A stretch of DNA of 21,406 bases from Limnoraphis robusta CS-951 (GTDB lineage: Bacteria > Cyanobacteriota > Cyanobacteriia > Cyanobacteriales > Microcoleaceae). Below are positions 9,701-15,095 of this stretch, piece by piece. The stretch's first letter is position 1. Every line of letters starts with the position of its first letter. The translations under genes were made by a program, and so were the position numbers. The stretch covers positions 1 to 21,406 of the forward strand of contig NZ_LATL02000213.1 of assembly GCF_000972705.2 (NCBI RefSeq). Direction: 5' to 3'. Under the pieces are notes generated by a model. That model did not search any database, was not told the origin of the DNA, and worked only from the letters and a program-made list of their open reading frames with translations.

Positions 9701-9957
9701 ATTTAGCAGAAACGGAGTTAGAATCAGTTGAGCAAAGTTCTATCGGAAAATGTTCTCAATTGTTATATCAAAGTGATTTTATCAGCGAACCGTTAACGGA
9801 AACCGAACAGGAATTTTATCAACAATTAATAACTCAGTTGAGTGAGAGAGCAAAAACTAAAAAGACTGTCAATTTTATCTTAGCTGCGAGGTTTTATTCC
9901 CCTCTAGAACAGTTACAAATTCCAGAACTTTTAGCTTTACCCTCATGGCTAAAGTAG
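3730..9957 (+). CDS. Giant multidomain glycosyltransferase: four GT2 domains, three unassigned repeats, one GT41 (SPINDLY/OGT) domain
   Basis: This is a continuous 2075-residue protein with no signal peptide or membrane segment. Four GT2 (GT-A fold) domains come first. GT2-1 is about 12-215, with IADDAS and the metal-site DHDD (101-104). GT2-2 is about 269-525, with LNNDTK (358-363) and the acceptor-site YNDVDFCLKL (463-472). GT2-3 is about 557-790, with QDD (646-648). GT2-4 is about 860-1068, with HQDD (948-951). A helical linker (about 1090-1165) leads to repeat R1 (1170-1300). A GT41 C-terminal catalytic domain follows (about 1397-1765), recognisable by ARIQVTSTSS (1497-1506) and LDSYPFSGVNSLVDPLEVG (1663-1681), which parallel the UDP-GlcNAc-binding parts of OGT/SPINDLY. 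Repeats R2 (1787-1917) and R3 (1951-2075) end the protein. The GT2-1/GT2-2 tandem resembles O-antigen glycosyltransferases. It likely builds a heteroglycan or glycosylates a protein in the cytoplasm. It is AT-rich compared with ftsH and der, which suggests an accessory locus. The exact sugars are unknown. Confidence 0.88.
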   Translation: MRSQAELNHQPLISIIVPVFNPPEPYLRAAIQSVLDQTYSHWELCIADDASTFPYVRRVLEEYAQQDTRIKPIFRTENGHISACSNSALEIATGEFIALLDHDDLLTSDALEEVVRLLNQHPEADMIYSDEDKIDNNNQFREAAYKPDWCPDSFLSRMYTCHLGVYRRSLVNEIAGFRQGFEGSQDYDLVLRLTEKTNKIFHIPKILYHWRMHSASASMSQTAKPYAYEAATKALTEAMQRRNEGGQVIPLKDSPGYYSIRYEIDRSKLVSIIIPTRDYGSILHQCLTSIFQNTSYPNYEVIVIDNGSVEAETKNILNFWKQQKSAQFKTYRLDIPFNYSQLNNYGVSQANGEYFIFLNNDTKILTSDWIEALVEQAKRSSIGAVSGLLLYPDKSLQNAGFVLSKNQISSSFYQGITKINDYDTFLQISLINNVSAVSGACLACRRTVFEEVGGFDEALPLIYNDVDFCLKLIHQGYRNIYLPHVRLYHQELKSWNVELTPYQRSKIQDSAQQLIQERWGKIFNSDPCCHPHFIQKFTAKSVEVPAVHQHQRTVSYPLVSVCIPTYNGEKYLAECLESVLSQTYPHLEIIISDDGSTDKTIAIAQSFQSKFSGNFQIFSHCQYGLAVNWNYSISQTQGKYIKFIFQDDILENSCIEDLVNLAEQDEKIGLVFSRREILVSPEAQSNQYCQEISVYAQDIDKHWLNLKSIQEGKELLAVPYLLNHPINKIGEPSTVLIRKSVFKNVGIFDPELYQLLDLELWFRIMSQYKIGFVNKSLSHFRIHPEQLSIANKLKGNSQRDIHKFYHKIVNSSYFNDLDSKLQSQLMQTFKKTSENQTQSRLNSLNFTQIQPNIEQNNKPFWSVMIPTYNGSKYLEYTLKSLLNQAPSSAEMQIEVIDDCSPDEDIEALVQQIAGDRISFYRQPRNLGLIGNWNDCIQRAKGEWVHILHQDDFVLPGFYHKLRELLEKEPQAGAGFCRHYYVDAEGKQRSISALEQENYGILDNWIERIAVMQRVQFASIVVKRSVYETLGGFCLDAGSAADWEMWKRIAAHYSVVYEPQPLACYRLHSSSESSRLIAVGENIKDTLKSIEISHSYLPPEKAQTLSQKAREHYAFYALNTAKKMLGVGEEKTAIAQIKAAVQCSQSQPVKDAIIQLFSSEIWGSQDFNGILKEVTTLSEQYRQNPKNITVLDKLRKIRQTLGQFWLNTSFKKLDNFYTEDCGKIHQTLLNTGIKNEPLTEAEQSEVNQWIAYLSQGLNQPNAIPHLLATMLYCYPHQLPSQWYKNAPIPNWFVNDYLTFMLTPPHFFQQTGEVERYYSYLKGWVDYLHSRIFSDKISKTWQDIANVFLLRMNAIPLYFSSENIKDIYIKRAEIMELALLSQGNKLDYTFPKRSESLDKIRLGILSTHWNPQTETYSTLPVFEHLDRNQFEIILYTCQINNHPLEKYCQSRADRWIKLPQKLSDQVKTIRADDLDILLIGTNVTAVTHSITLLALHRLARIQVTSTSSCVTTGMRNIDYYISGNLTESPQAPQQYSEKLAVIEGTAHCFNYYAIPPAQPTVHPQRSDLKLDENTVVFISGANFYKIIPELRETWAKILAKVPNSVLILYPFNPNWTSNYARIPFLNTLKTAFERYNVKPSRLMILDTQPSRTDIKQYLKLADVYLDSYPFSGVNSLVDPLEVGLVTITQEGDSFRSKMGSSLLKCLALNDLIVDSEDAYINLAVQLATDAKLRQQYSQNIAEKMQHNPPFLDSYRYSKKMESLFKQLFNTLKQQQEFPEIPLNTAIARRDYLSELVHHINLYTLNPSEEAIIERLRQLRKVMAEYWLKISPDQLEEVYKGHMGNGYQVLLSRGIQHEALIEAERQFVDQLTQVATGLKHPNSLNCLMAAMLYYVPGKMLVRDAEKRLPSWLIKDYQTVFENQQALQKVEQTLAAAQLKTTPETLTQNTPDLKTQQYQNRLQGCLNLYRIDPSNQSVVEELRQIRRQLADFWLNLAETELESVEQSSIGKCSQLLYQSDFISEPLTETEQEFYQQLITQLSERAKTKKTVNFILAARFYSPLEQLQIPELLALPSWLK
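7237..7629 (+). repeat. Protein repeat R1 in the giant glycosyltransferase (residues 1170-1300)
   Basis: This is the first copy of a helical unit. Its landmarks are LRKIRQTLGQFWL, then EPLTEAEQ, then LLATMLYCYP, ending IPNWFVNDYLTF. The same landmarks occur in order in R2 and R3. It directly precedes the GT41 domain. I do not recognise the family. Confidence 0.75.
9088..9480 (+). repeat. Protein repeat R2 in the giant glycosyltransferase (residues 1787-1917)
   Basis: This is the second copy of the helical unit. It carries LRQLRKVMAEYWL, EALIEAERQF, LMAAMLYYVP and LPSWLIKDYQ. It follows the GT41 domain immediately, so R1 and R2 bracket that domain. Confidence 0.75.
9580..9954 (+). repeat. Protein repeat R3 in the giant glycosyltransferase (residues 1951-2075)
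   Basis: This is the third copy. It carries LRQIRRQLADFWL, EPLTETEQEF and LAARFYSP and ends at LPSWLK, where the stop codon falls. It therefore lacks the terminal DY seen in R1 and R2. A low-complexity linker (about 1918-1950) separates it from R2. Confidence 0.7.
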
Positions 9958-9980
9958 GGATAATTCATCAATTCCGTACC

Positions 9981-10070
9981 AATGTAGGGGCGGGTTCATA
10001 ACAGTTATCAATTATCAGTTCACTCTTCCCGGGTACAACTGTTCACTGTTGTAAACCCGCCTTACCCCCA
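9981..10070. repeat. Imperfect inverted repeat after the glycosyltransferase gene
   Basis: GGCGGGTT at 9989-9996 pairs perfectly with AACCCGCC at 10054-10061. The flanking GTAGGGG and TTACCCC extend the arms imperfectly. The long loop contains low-complexity CAGTTATCA-type sequence. It resembles the dispersed GTAGGGGC palindromes of cyanobacterial intergenic DNA. There is no U-run, so it is not a typical terminator. Confidence 0.55.
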
Positions 10071-10164
10071 TAACCCTGAGTTTTGAAAGAATTTTTGGAG
10101 AAAGTTTGAAATTTTAGTGCGCTTATTTAATAATAAGATCTGTACCACGACATTATCATCAAAA

Positions 10165-10629
10165 ATGCCTTTACCCACTGAGCTAAAAACCCTAGAAGGA
10201 CATCCCCTTTCACCCGAGAGACTGGCCAATAAAGTCATCCTTTTTGTCAACGTTGCGAGTAAGTGTGGCCTAACACCTCAGTATAAAGGTCTAGTGGCGC
10301 TACACAATGAATTTGCAGCTCGTGGCTTGGAAATTGTTGGCGTTCCTTGTAACCAGTTTGGCGCTCAAGAACCCGGTACTCCTGAAGAAATAAAAACCTT
10401 TACTCAAACCAAGTACGAAGTAGATTTTACGCTCCTGGAAAAGCAAGATGTTAACGGCTCAAACCGTAGTCCTTTATATCAATTTCTCATTGGTGAAGGG
10501 CAAGATATTGCCTGGAACTTTGGTAAGTTTTTGGTAGGACGAACAGGTGAAGTCGTCGCTCGTTTTGAACCTCAAATTGCTCCAGATGATCCGACTTTAC
10601 GGGCTGAAATCGAAAAAGCTCTCTCATAG
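10165..10629 (+). CDS. gpx: Glutathione peroxidase family thiol peroxidase
   Basis: This enzyme reduces hydrogen peroxide and lipid hydroperoxides using a thiol reductant. Cysteine-type members usually use thioredoxin or NADPH-linked systems. With the ATG at 10165 it is 154 residues, a normal length for a non-selenium member. The start MPLPTELKTLEG matches the family's usual N-terminus. Visible features are NVASKCGLT with peroxidatic Cys34, the conserved PCNQFGAQEPG (61-71) with Cys62 and Gln68, and WNFGKFLV with Trp117 and Asn118, so the Cys-Gln-Trp-Asn tetrad is complete. An in-frame GTG at 10117 would add 16 residues that do not fit the family. Neither start has a clear Shine-Dalgarno. It lies alone between repeats and probably has its own promoter. 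Confidence 0.92.
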   Translation: MPLPTELKTLEGHPLSPERLANKVILFVNVASKCGLTPQYKGLVALHNEFAARGLEIVGVPCNQFGAQEPGTPEEIKTFTQTKYEVDFTLLEKQDVNGSNRSPLYQFLIGEGQDIAWNFGKFLVGRTGEVVARFEPQIAPDDPTLRAEIEKALS

Positions 10630-10670
10630 TTTTGAGCGGTATCGCCAGCTAAACAAAGCTTAGAACAGAT

Positions 10671-10698
10671 CCTCGTCTTCAGCCCAAGCAAGACGGGG
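10671..10698. other. Hairpin downstream of gpx
   Basis: CCTCGTCTT and AAGACGGGG form a 9-bp stem with one wobble and a 10-nt loop, 41 bp after the gpx stop. Only AAAATG follows, with no U-run. It may stop processing of the transcript, but a rho-independent role is not supported. Confidence 0.5.
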
Positions 10699-10759
10699 AA
10701 AATGTCAAATCATCAGTCAGTTTGAAGTGACTCCGATGTAAAATATTAACAGACGAAAA

Positions 10760-10817
10760 ACCACCAAGACACAAGGAACACCAAGAGAAAATTTTCGGGT
10801 CTTTGTGTCGTGGGGGT
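10760..10817. repeat. Single copy of the ACCACCAAGACAC palindromic repeat
   Basis: The left arm ACCACCAAGACACAAG (10760-10775) is matched by the inverted arm CTTTGTGTCGTGG (10801-10813). The centre carries further AACACCAAGAG sequence and ATTTTC. It is the same repeat family as the six-unit array at 19440-19835, here as one isolated unit. Confidence 0.7.
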
Positions 10818-11127
10818 GAATTTACCCATCCAAAAAATCCCATTAGTATAACACATTTTTTGCATGAGTATTAGTGTAAAATAGAGTTAAGTTTTAATCT
10901 TCCTAATGAAGATAAATTTTCATTGAGTTTATATCAAAGGTGAGAGAACCTATAATTTTTATATCTTCTTTTCTCAGTCTCCTCTCTCTTGAGTTAGAAA
11001 ACCCGTTGAACTTCTATCCTCAAAAATATTTCTTAAGCCAGAGGTAAATTATCGGCTATTTTTTTACAGTATTAAACAGCAAGTTAAATTGCAAAATAAC
11101 AGCCATAAAATCTACAGGAGAGTTTGC
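10818..11127. other. AT-rich leader region before the lipoprotein gene
   Basis: This stretch holds no gene that I can support. It must carry the promoter for the lipoprotein gene. A TATAAT at 10951-10956 is the best -10 candidate, but no -35 sits at the usual spacing. Confidence 0.4.
11116..11120 (+). promoter_or_regulatory. Shine-Dalgarno deciding the lipoprotein start
   Basis: AGGAG lies 7 bases before the ATG at 11128. This decides for that ATG and against the in-frame TTG at 11089, which has no ribosome site. Confidence 0.75.
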
Positions 11128-11643
11128 ATGATTAGAAGATTAATAGGCGCTATCAAATCTACTTCTTTGAAAAGTGTTTTAACTATTGTTTTAGCGGGGA
11201 TTTTAGTCGTTGTTACAACGGCTTGTAATGCTAAACCTCCGGCTCCTAATATTACAGGTTCGGGAGAATATCACAGCAGTAAAGGACAGCAGAAAGAGCT
11301 TTATGCACCTGTTCAGAATAAGAAATCTGGTGGAATGTATCCTTATGAAGATATGGACCCAGAACCGAGCAATTACACAAAACGCAAGGCTAATGAGTTA
11401 GTAGAAAATGCAAAGAGAAATGTTAGCAAAGTGAATGGCCCTGAAGAATTTGCCGAAAATTACAGACAGGGAACCCCACTGAATGAACGAGTCCAAAATA
11501 TCTCCGAAGATGTCGGTCAGTCTGCTAAACAGTTCACAGAAGATGTAGCGTCTGGAGCAAAACGCAACGTTCAGAAGTTGAAAGAAAATACTCAAAACAC
11601 TATCGAACACCCGGAAACTTTTGTTGATCACTTACAACGGTAA
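11128..11643 (+). CDS. Probable lipoprotein, unknown function, amphipathic-helix C-terminus
   Basis: This is a 171-residue protein of unknown function. Residues 1-33 look like a signal peptide: a basic start (MIRRL), a hydrophobic stretch (about 17-31) and then VVTTAC with Cys33. The lipobox has Thr rather than Leu at -3, so lipidation is likely but not certain. The middle is rich in Pro, Gly, Tyr and Asp (YPYEDMDPEP). Residues about 85-160 are charged, with heptad-like helices that repeat a V-x-N/D-x-A-K/R pattern, recalling LEA or apolipoprotein-type amphipathic helices. It seems to be a conserved small cyanobacterial envelope protein, an impression from sequence style only. The strong terminator after it makes it monocistronic. 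Confidence 0.8.
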   Translation: MIRRLIGAIKSTSLKSVLTIVLAGILVVVTTACNAKPPAPNITGSGEYHSSKGQQKELYAPVQNKKSGGMYPYEDMDPEPSNYTKRKANELVENAKRNVSKVNGPEEFAENYRQGTPLNERVQNISEDVGQSAKQFTEDVASGAKRNVQKLKENTQNTIEHPETFVDHLQR

Positions 11644-11667
11644 GTTTGAGAAAAAATAGAATCTTTA

Positions 11668-11692
11668 CAAGGGGCTTAAGCCCCTTGTTTTT
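11668..11692 (+). terminator. Rho-independent terminator
   Basis: A perfect 20-bp palindrome with arms CAAGGGGCTT and AAGCCCCTTG is followed by TTTTT. It starts 25 bp after the lipoprotein stop codon. It lies between convergent genes, but the U-run is on the plus strand only, so it chiefly ends the lipoprotein transcript. Confidence 0.92.
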
Positions 11693-11706
11693 AACTGATC
11701 TAAACC

Positions 11707-12177
11707 TTAAAAACTTGCATAACCAAATGTCACATCAAATTTACGACACCAAATCCCAACAGACTTATATTGACTGATATCCAGATTATCCGGAAGTAGA
11801 TACCGTTGCGCTCCCTCAAAACTTTGTAGAGAGGTCAGTGTCATATATTCTTCTTTTTTAGGTTTAACTGGAATTGTGCTATTTCGATGTAAAATGACAT
11901 TAACATCAGGGCCTTGAGCTGTGGTAAATGCACCATCAAATTCTAAATACCGTTTACCATTTTCAGTAACAATCCGAGCCATTCCTTTCGTGGGATGATC
12001 CTGTTCAACTGTTACAAAAGAACCCGTTGCAATAATATTATTATTTTGAGCGATCAATGGAGTTGCAGCCGAGGCGGGAAGCGTCGAAGCGACAGAGGTC
12101 AAAGCCACTTCACCGATCACTGTATTTAAGAGAATAACAGAAGCGATACTAACCGTTTTTAAAGTGTTGATGAGCAT
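11707..12177 (-). CDS. Secreted DM13-domain protein
   Basis: The 156-residue product has a signal peptide (hydrophobic 9-35, cleavage probably near the SAATPLIAQ segment about 36-44). A DM13 domain follows, from about 50 to 156. DM13 marks are ATGSF near the domain start, a conserved His (DHPTKG), the LEFDGAFTTAQGPDVNVIL strand near 78-96, and the end motif SVGIWCRKFDVTFGYASF with its conserved Cys. DM13 is a small beta-rich domain suggested to bind heme or act in redox or electron transfer in extracellular proteins; its role in bacteria is poorly known. GGAG on the minus strand lies 8 bases before the ATG. It is convergent with the lipoprotein gene and divergent from der. Confidence 0.85.
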   Translation of the reverse strand: MLINTLKTVSIASVILLNTVIGEVALTSVASTLPASAATPLIAQNNNIIATGSFVTVEQDHPTKGMARIVTENGKRYLEFDGAFTTAQGPDVNVILHRNSTIPVKPKKEEYMTLTSLQSFEGAQRYLLPDNLDISQYKSVGIWCRKFDVTFGYASF

Positions 12178-12313
12178 AAACTTATCTCCGTTTCCGATTT
12201 CCTTACACTAACTAAGATAGAAGCTCAACTTGGGAAACAGATGATATGTAAAATAGAAAATGCTGAAAATTAATGAAATTGACCTCAGACCCTTCTCAGG
12301 GTTTTCTCACATT

Positions 12314-12345
12314 TTGTCTCAATTTCCAAGAGAACTCGCTACAAT
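12314..12345 (+). promoter_or_regulatory. Candidate promoter of der
   Basis: TACAAT at 12340-12345 is a good -10 element 48 bp before the der ATG. TTGTCT at 12314-12319 could be the -35, but the 20-bp spacer is longer than usual. This is tentative. Confidence 0.3.
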
Positions 12346-12393
12346 AGAAGGTTGAATATAGAAGATTGCCAGTGACGAGCTGCTCTAAACCCC

Positions 12394-13755
12394 ATGCCCT
12401 TACCGATTGTCGCAATTATTGGACGCCCAAATGTAGGTAAATCTACCCTGGTAAACCGCCTCACTGAAAGCCAAGAAGCCATTGTTCACGATCAACCGGG
12501 GATGACTCGCGATCGCACCTATCGCCACGCCTATTGGCAAGATCGAGAGTTTTCGGTGGTCGATACCGGAGGCTTGATTTTTGATGATGATACCGAATTT
12601 TTGCCCCTGATTCGTGAACAGGTGATGGTCGCTTTAGCAGAAGCCACAGTCGCGATTTTTGTAGTAGATGGACAAGTCGGGCTAACGGGGGGAGATGAAG
12701 CGATCGCCAGTTGGTTGCGTGAACATTCGGTTCCGGTACTCTTAGCCGTGAATAAATGCGAATCTCCCACAGCCGGCTTAATGCAATCGATGCAATTTTG
12801 GGAACTTGGCTTAGGAAATCCTTTCCCCATTTCCAGCATACATGGCAGTGGCACAGGCGAGTTACTCGATGAATTAATCCAATATATTCCCCGCCGTGAT
12901 GAAATCGAAGAATCCACCGAAATTCGAGTGGCAATTGTCGGGCGTCCGAATGTTGGAAAATCCAGTTTATTGAATGCCTTTTTAGGAGAAAATCGCGCCA
13001 TTGTTAGCCCGATTTCCGGTACAACTCGGGATGCGATCGATACCGTCGTTGAACGCAACGAAAAGACTTACCGTTTAATTGATACAGCCGGAATTCGACG
13101 CAAAAAAAATGTCGAATATGGGGCGGAATTTTTTGGCATTAATCGTGCCTTTAAAGCCATTCGTCGAGCCGATGTTGTGCTGTTAGTGATTGATGCCGTT
13201 GATCGCGTCACCGAACAGGATCTCAAGTTAGCAAATCGCATCGTAGAAGAAGGTCGCGCTTGTGTAATTGTCGTCAATAAATGGGATACCGTTGAGAAAG
13301 ATACCTACACCATTTTAGAATACGAACGAGAAGTCAAATCAAGACTGTATTTCATCGAATGGGCGAAAACCATTTTTGTCAGTGCCTTAACCGGACAACG
13401 AGTTGAAAAAATTATTGATTTAGTCGATCAAGCAGTCGCCGAACATCAACGCCGCGTTAGTACCGCCGTGATTAACGACGTGATCGAAGAAGCCGTCAGT
13501 TGGCATTCTCCCCCCACCACTCGCCAGGGTAAACAAGGGAAAATTTATTATGGGACTCAAGTCAGTAGCCAACCGCCAACACTGGTATTATTTGTCAATG
13601 ATCCCAAACGATTTAATGAAAATTACCGTCGTTATATGGAAAGTCAATTTCGCCAACAATTGGGCTTTTTAGGCACACCTATTCGGTTAATTTGGCGCGG
13701 GAAACCAGCCCGAGAAGTCGAACGCAATACAGCCAACCGAGCCACAAAAGTTTAA
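12394..13755 (+). CDS. der: Der (EngA), double-domain GTPase for 50S ribosome assembly
   Basis: Der is an essential GTPase with two tandem G domains and a C-terminal KH-like domain that acts in 50S subunit maturation. The 453 residues are the usual length. G domain 1 shows GRPNVGKS (10-17), the DTGG G3 (57-60) and NKCE (120-123). G domain 2 shows GRPNVGKS (183-190), DTAG (230-233) and NKWD (295-298). The C-terminal part carries the KH-like fold and ends with a basic tail. G1 and G3-G4 are intact in both domains. The ATG at 12394 gives the typical [16 protein letters not shown] start. An EcfT-type gene follows 149 bp later on the same strand, but repeats lie between them, so they may be separate transcripts. 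Confidence 0.97.
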   Translation: MPLPIVAIIGRPNVGKSTLVNRLTESQEAIVHDQPGMTRDRTYRHAYWQDREFSVVDTGGLIFDDDTEFLPLIREQVMVALAEATVAIFVVDGQVGLTGGDEAIASWLREHSVPVLLAVNKCESPTAGLMQSMQFWELGLGNPFPISSIHGSGTGELLDELIQYIPRRDEIEESTEIRVAIVGRPNVGKSSLLNAFLGENRAIVSPISGTTRDAIDTVVERNEKTYRLIDTAGIRRKKNVEYGAEFFGINRAFKAIRRADVVLLVIDAVDRVTEQDLKLANRIVEEGRACVIVVNKWDTVEKDTYTILEYEREVKSRLYFIEWAKTIFVSALTGQRVEKIIDLVDQAVAEHQRRVSTAVINDVIEEAVSWHSPPTTRQGKQGKIYYGTQVSSQPPTLVLFVNDPKRFNENYRRYMESQFRQQLGFLGTPIRLIWRGKPAREVERNTANRATKV

Positions 13756-13783
13756 CACTCACCAGTCTTTGCAGTTGACAGTT

Positions 13784-13811
13784 GTAGGGGCAATTGATGA
13801 ATTACCCGTAC
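13784..13811. repeat. GTAGGGGCAATT palindromic repeat
   Basis: GTAGGGGCAATT (13784-13795) and AATTACCCGTAC (13800-13811) are imperfect inverted arms around a 4-nt GATG loop. This is a decayed copy of a palindrome common in cyanobacterial intergenic DNA. A T6 run begins 10 bp later, so it could also slow transcription after der. Confidence 0.65.
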
Positions 13812-13848
13812 CAGTGACCCGTTTTTTGTGTTAACAGTTATTTCCCTT

Positions 13849-13876
13849 TTGCCTGTTGCCTGTTGCCTGTTGCCTA
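13849..13876. repeat. Short tandem heptamer repeat (TTGCCTG x4)
   Basis: Four head-to-tail copies of TTGCCTG stand 28 bp before the next ATG; the fourth ends in A. Short tandem heptamers of this kind are frequent in filamentous cyanobacteria and can vary in copy number. Confidence 0.85.
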
Positions 13877-13904
13877 ATGAGCTGTTCCCTGCTGGAATGA
13901 AATC

Positions 13905-14822
13905 ATGGATTTATTGCGATCGCTGCCGATCGGTTTATATTTAGAAGAACCAATCACCTGGCTACATCGACTGGATGCGCGAGTCAAACTAGCCTGGTTG
14001 ATGAGTTTTTTGTTAGCGCCGTTGTTAGCCAACGCCATTTGGCGACTCGCGTTGGTGGGGTTACTGATTATTATTACTCTTGGTGCGAGAATTCCTTTGC
14101 GAGTCTGGAAACGACAAATGGGCTGGCTGCTGATGTTTTGTAGTTTGTTGTTTGTCGTCAGTTGTATAATGCCCGATGGAATTATCGCCGAACATCAACC
14201 CCGTCTCCCCTCTGATGAGATTAGCTTTGCACTCCCTCAACCCCCAGAACAGATCACTACACCTTTACCCCAACCCACTTCTTATCGCTATGTGTTAGTC
14301 GAGCAAGGGCCATTAAAAATTACTCGCTACTCGGTTGATTTAGGAATTCGCGTCAGTACCTTACTGTTTACGCTGGTCTACAGCACCAACTTATATTTGC
14401 TGACAACAGCTTCCGAAGAAATCGCCACCGCCATTCAAAATGTGATGGAACCCTTGCGACGATTTAACTTACCCGTCACCGAAATCGCCTTAACGTTGAC
14501 GCTTTCCCTACGGTTTTTTCCCTTAGTTTTAGAAGAAATTCAAAATTTAGTCCGCTCTGTGCGAACCCGAGCGATTAACTGGAAAAAACTCGGATTTCGC
14601 CGAGCCACTCAAGTTTGGTTGATGATTGCTGAACGCTTGTTAGAAAATTTATTACTACGAGCCGAACAGATGGCGAGTGCGATGACCGTCAGGGGTTTCA
14701 CCACTCCTAATCAACATCATGTCAAATGGTATCAACTGCAAATCCGATGGGTTGATCGGTTCGCACTGGCTGCTTTAACTGTATTCTGGACGCTGCGGTT
14801 TATTTTGGGAGCGCAAGCTTAA
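13905..14822 (+). CDS. CbiQ/EcfT-family transmembrane protein (ECF transporter T component)
   Basis: EcfT proteins are the membrane scaffold of energy-coupling-factor transporters, joining the ATPases to a substrate-binding S protein for vitamins or metals. The 305 residues show hydrophobic segments at about 28-58, 69-85, 140-165 and 185-205 and near the C-terminus (about 278-302). Two charged motif regions of the family lie around 205-217 and 242-255 (RAEQMASAMTVRGF); these couple to the ATPases. Between the third and fourth hydrophobic segments is a polar, proline-rich stretch (about 88-135) that looks longer than in short EcfT proteins. No A or S component is nearby, so the substrate cannot be inferred. 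The position after der is common in cyanobacteria as I recall it. Confidence 0.85.
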   Translation: MDLLRSLPIGLYLEEPITWLHRLDARVKLAWLMSFLLAPLLANAIWRLALVGLLIIITLGARIPLRVWKRQMGWLLMFCSLLFVVSCIMPDGIIAEHQPRLPSDEISFALPQPPEQITTPLPQPTSYRYVLVEQGPLKITRYSVDLGIRVSTLLFTLVYSTNLYLLTTASEEIATAIQNVMEPLRRFNLPVTEIALTLTLSLRFFPLVLEEIQNLVRSVRTRAINWKKLGFRRATQVWLMIAERLLENLLLRAEQMASAMTVRGFTTPNQHHVKWYQLQIRWVDRFALAALTVFWTLRFILGAQA

Positions 14823-14952
14823 GACGATTTCGGAAAAATTTCAGTCAAACCGATTGAAGATTAGTAAATTTTCCAGTACACTTTAACTTTTCAGCCAATT
14901 TCAACATTGAGCAGTGACCCCGACCCTTCTATCTGAAAATGCGAAAAGAGGA

Positions 14953-14983
14953 CTCCCGTTATACCCCCAGGGTTAACGGTGAG
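14953..14983 (+). other. Left-end hairpin of the tnpB element
   Basis: CTC-CCGTTA-(T)-ACCC pairs with GGGT-TAACGG-(T)-GAG around a CCA loop. This gives about 13 bp with two single bulged T bases. Hairpins with an unpaired T in the stem are the known TnpA recognition sites of IS608-type elements. Confidence 0.7.
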
Positions 14984-15022
14984 ATGAATTTTCGCCAATA
15001 AAAATCGACCGCAGGGAGAACG

Positions 15023-15049
15023 TCTACACAACAGCCCAATCTGTGTAGA
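15023..15049. other. Second hairpin upstream of tnpB
   Basis: TCTACACA and TGTGTAGA form a perfect 8-bp stem with an 11-nt loop in the tnpB leader, 46 bp before the ATG. It could be part of the left end or an mRNA leader structure. Confidence 0.6.
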
Positions 15050-15095
15050 ATCTGTTCTAATACTATAACCCGGGCATTGGATTGAAATTTCGACG

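Noticed and set aside
10117..10164. GTG start extending gpx by 16 residues
   Set aside because: The extension does not fit the family N-terminus; MPLPTELKTL from 10165 does.
10671..10698. Rho-independent terminator of gpx
   Set aside because: The stem is good, but no T-run follows; it is kept only as a hairpin.
11089..11127. TTG start extending the lipoprotein by 13 residues
   Set aside because: The ATG at 11128 has AGGAG at good spacing and begins a normal signal peptide; the TTG has neither.
12461..13058. Two long minus-strand open frames opposite der
   Set aside because: They overlap a well-conserved essential gene, have no family resemblance and are typical of antisense frames in a Der gene.
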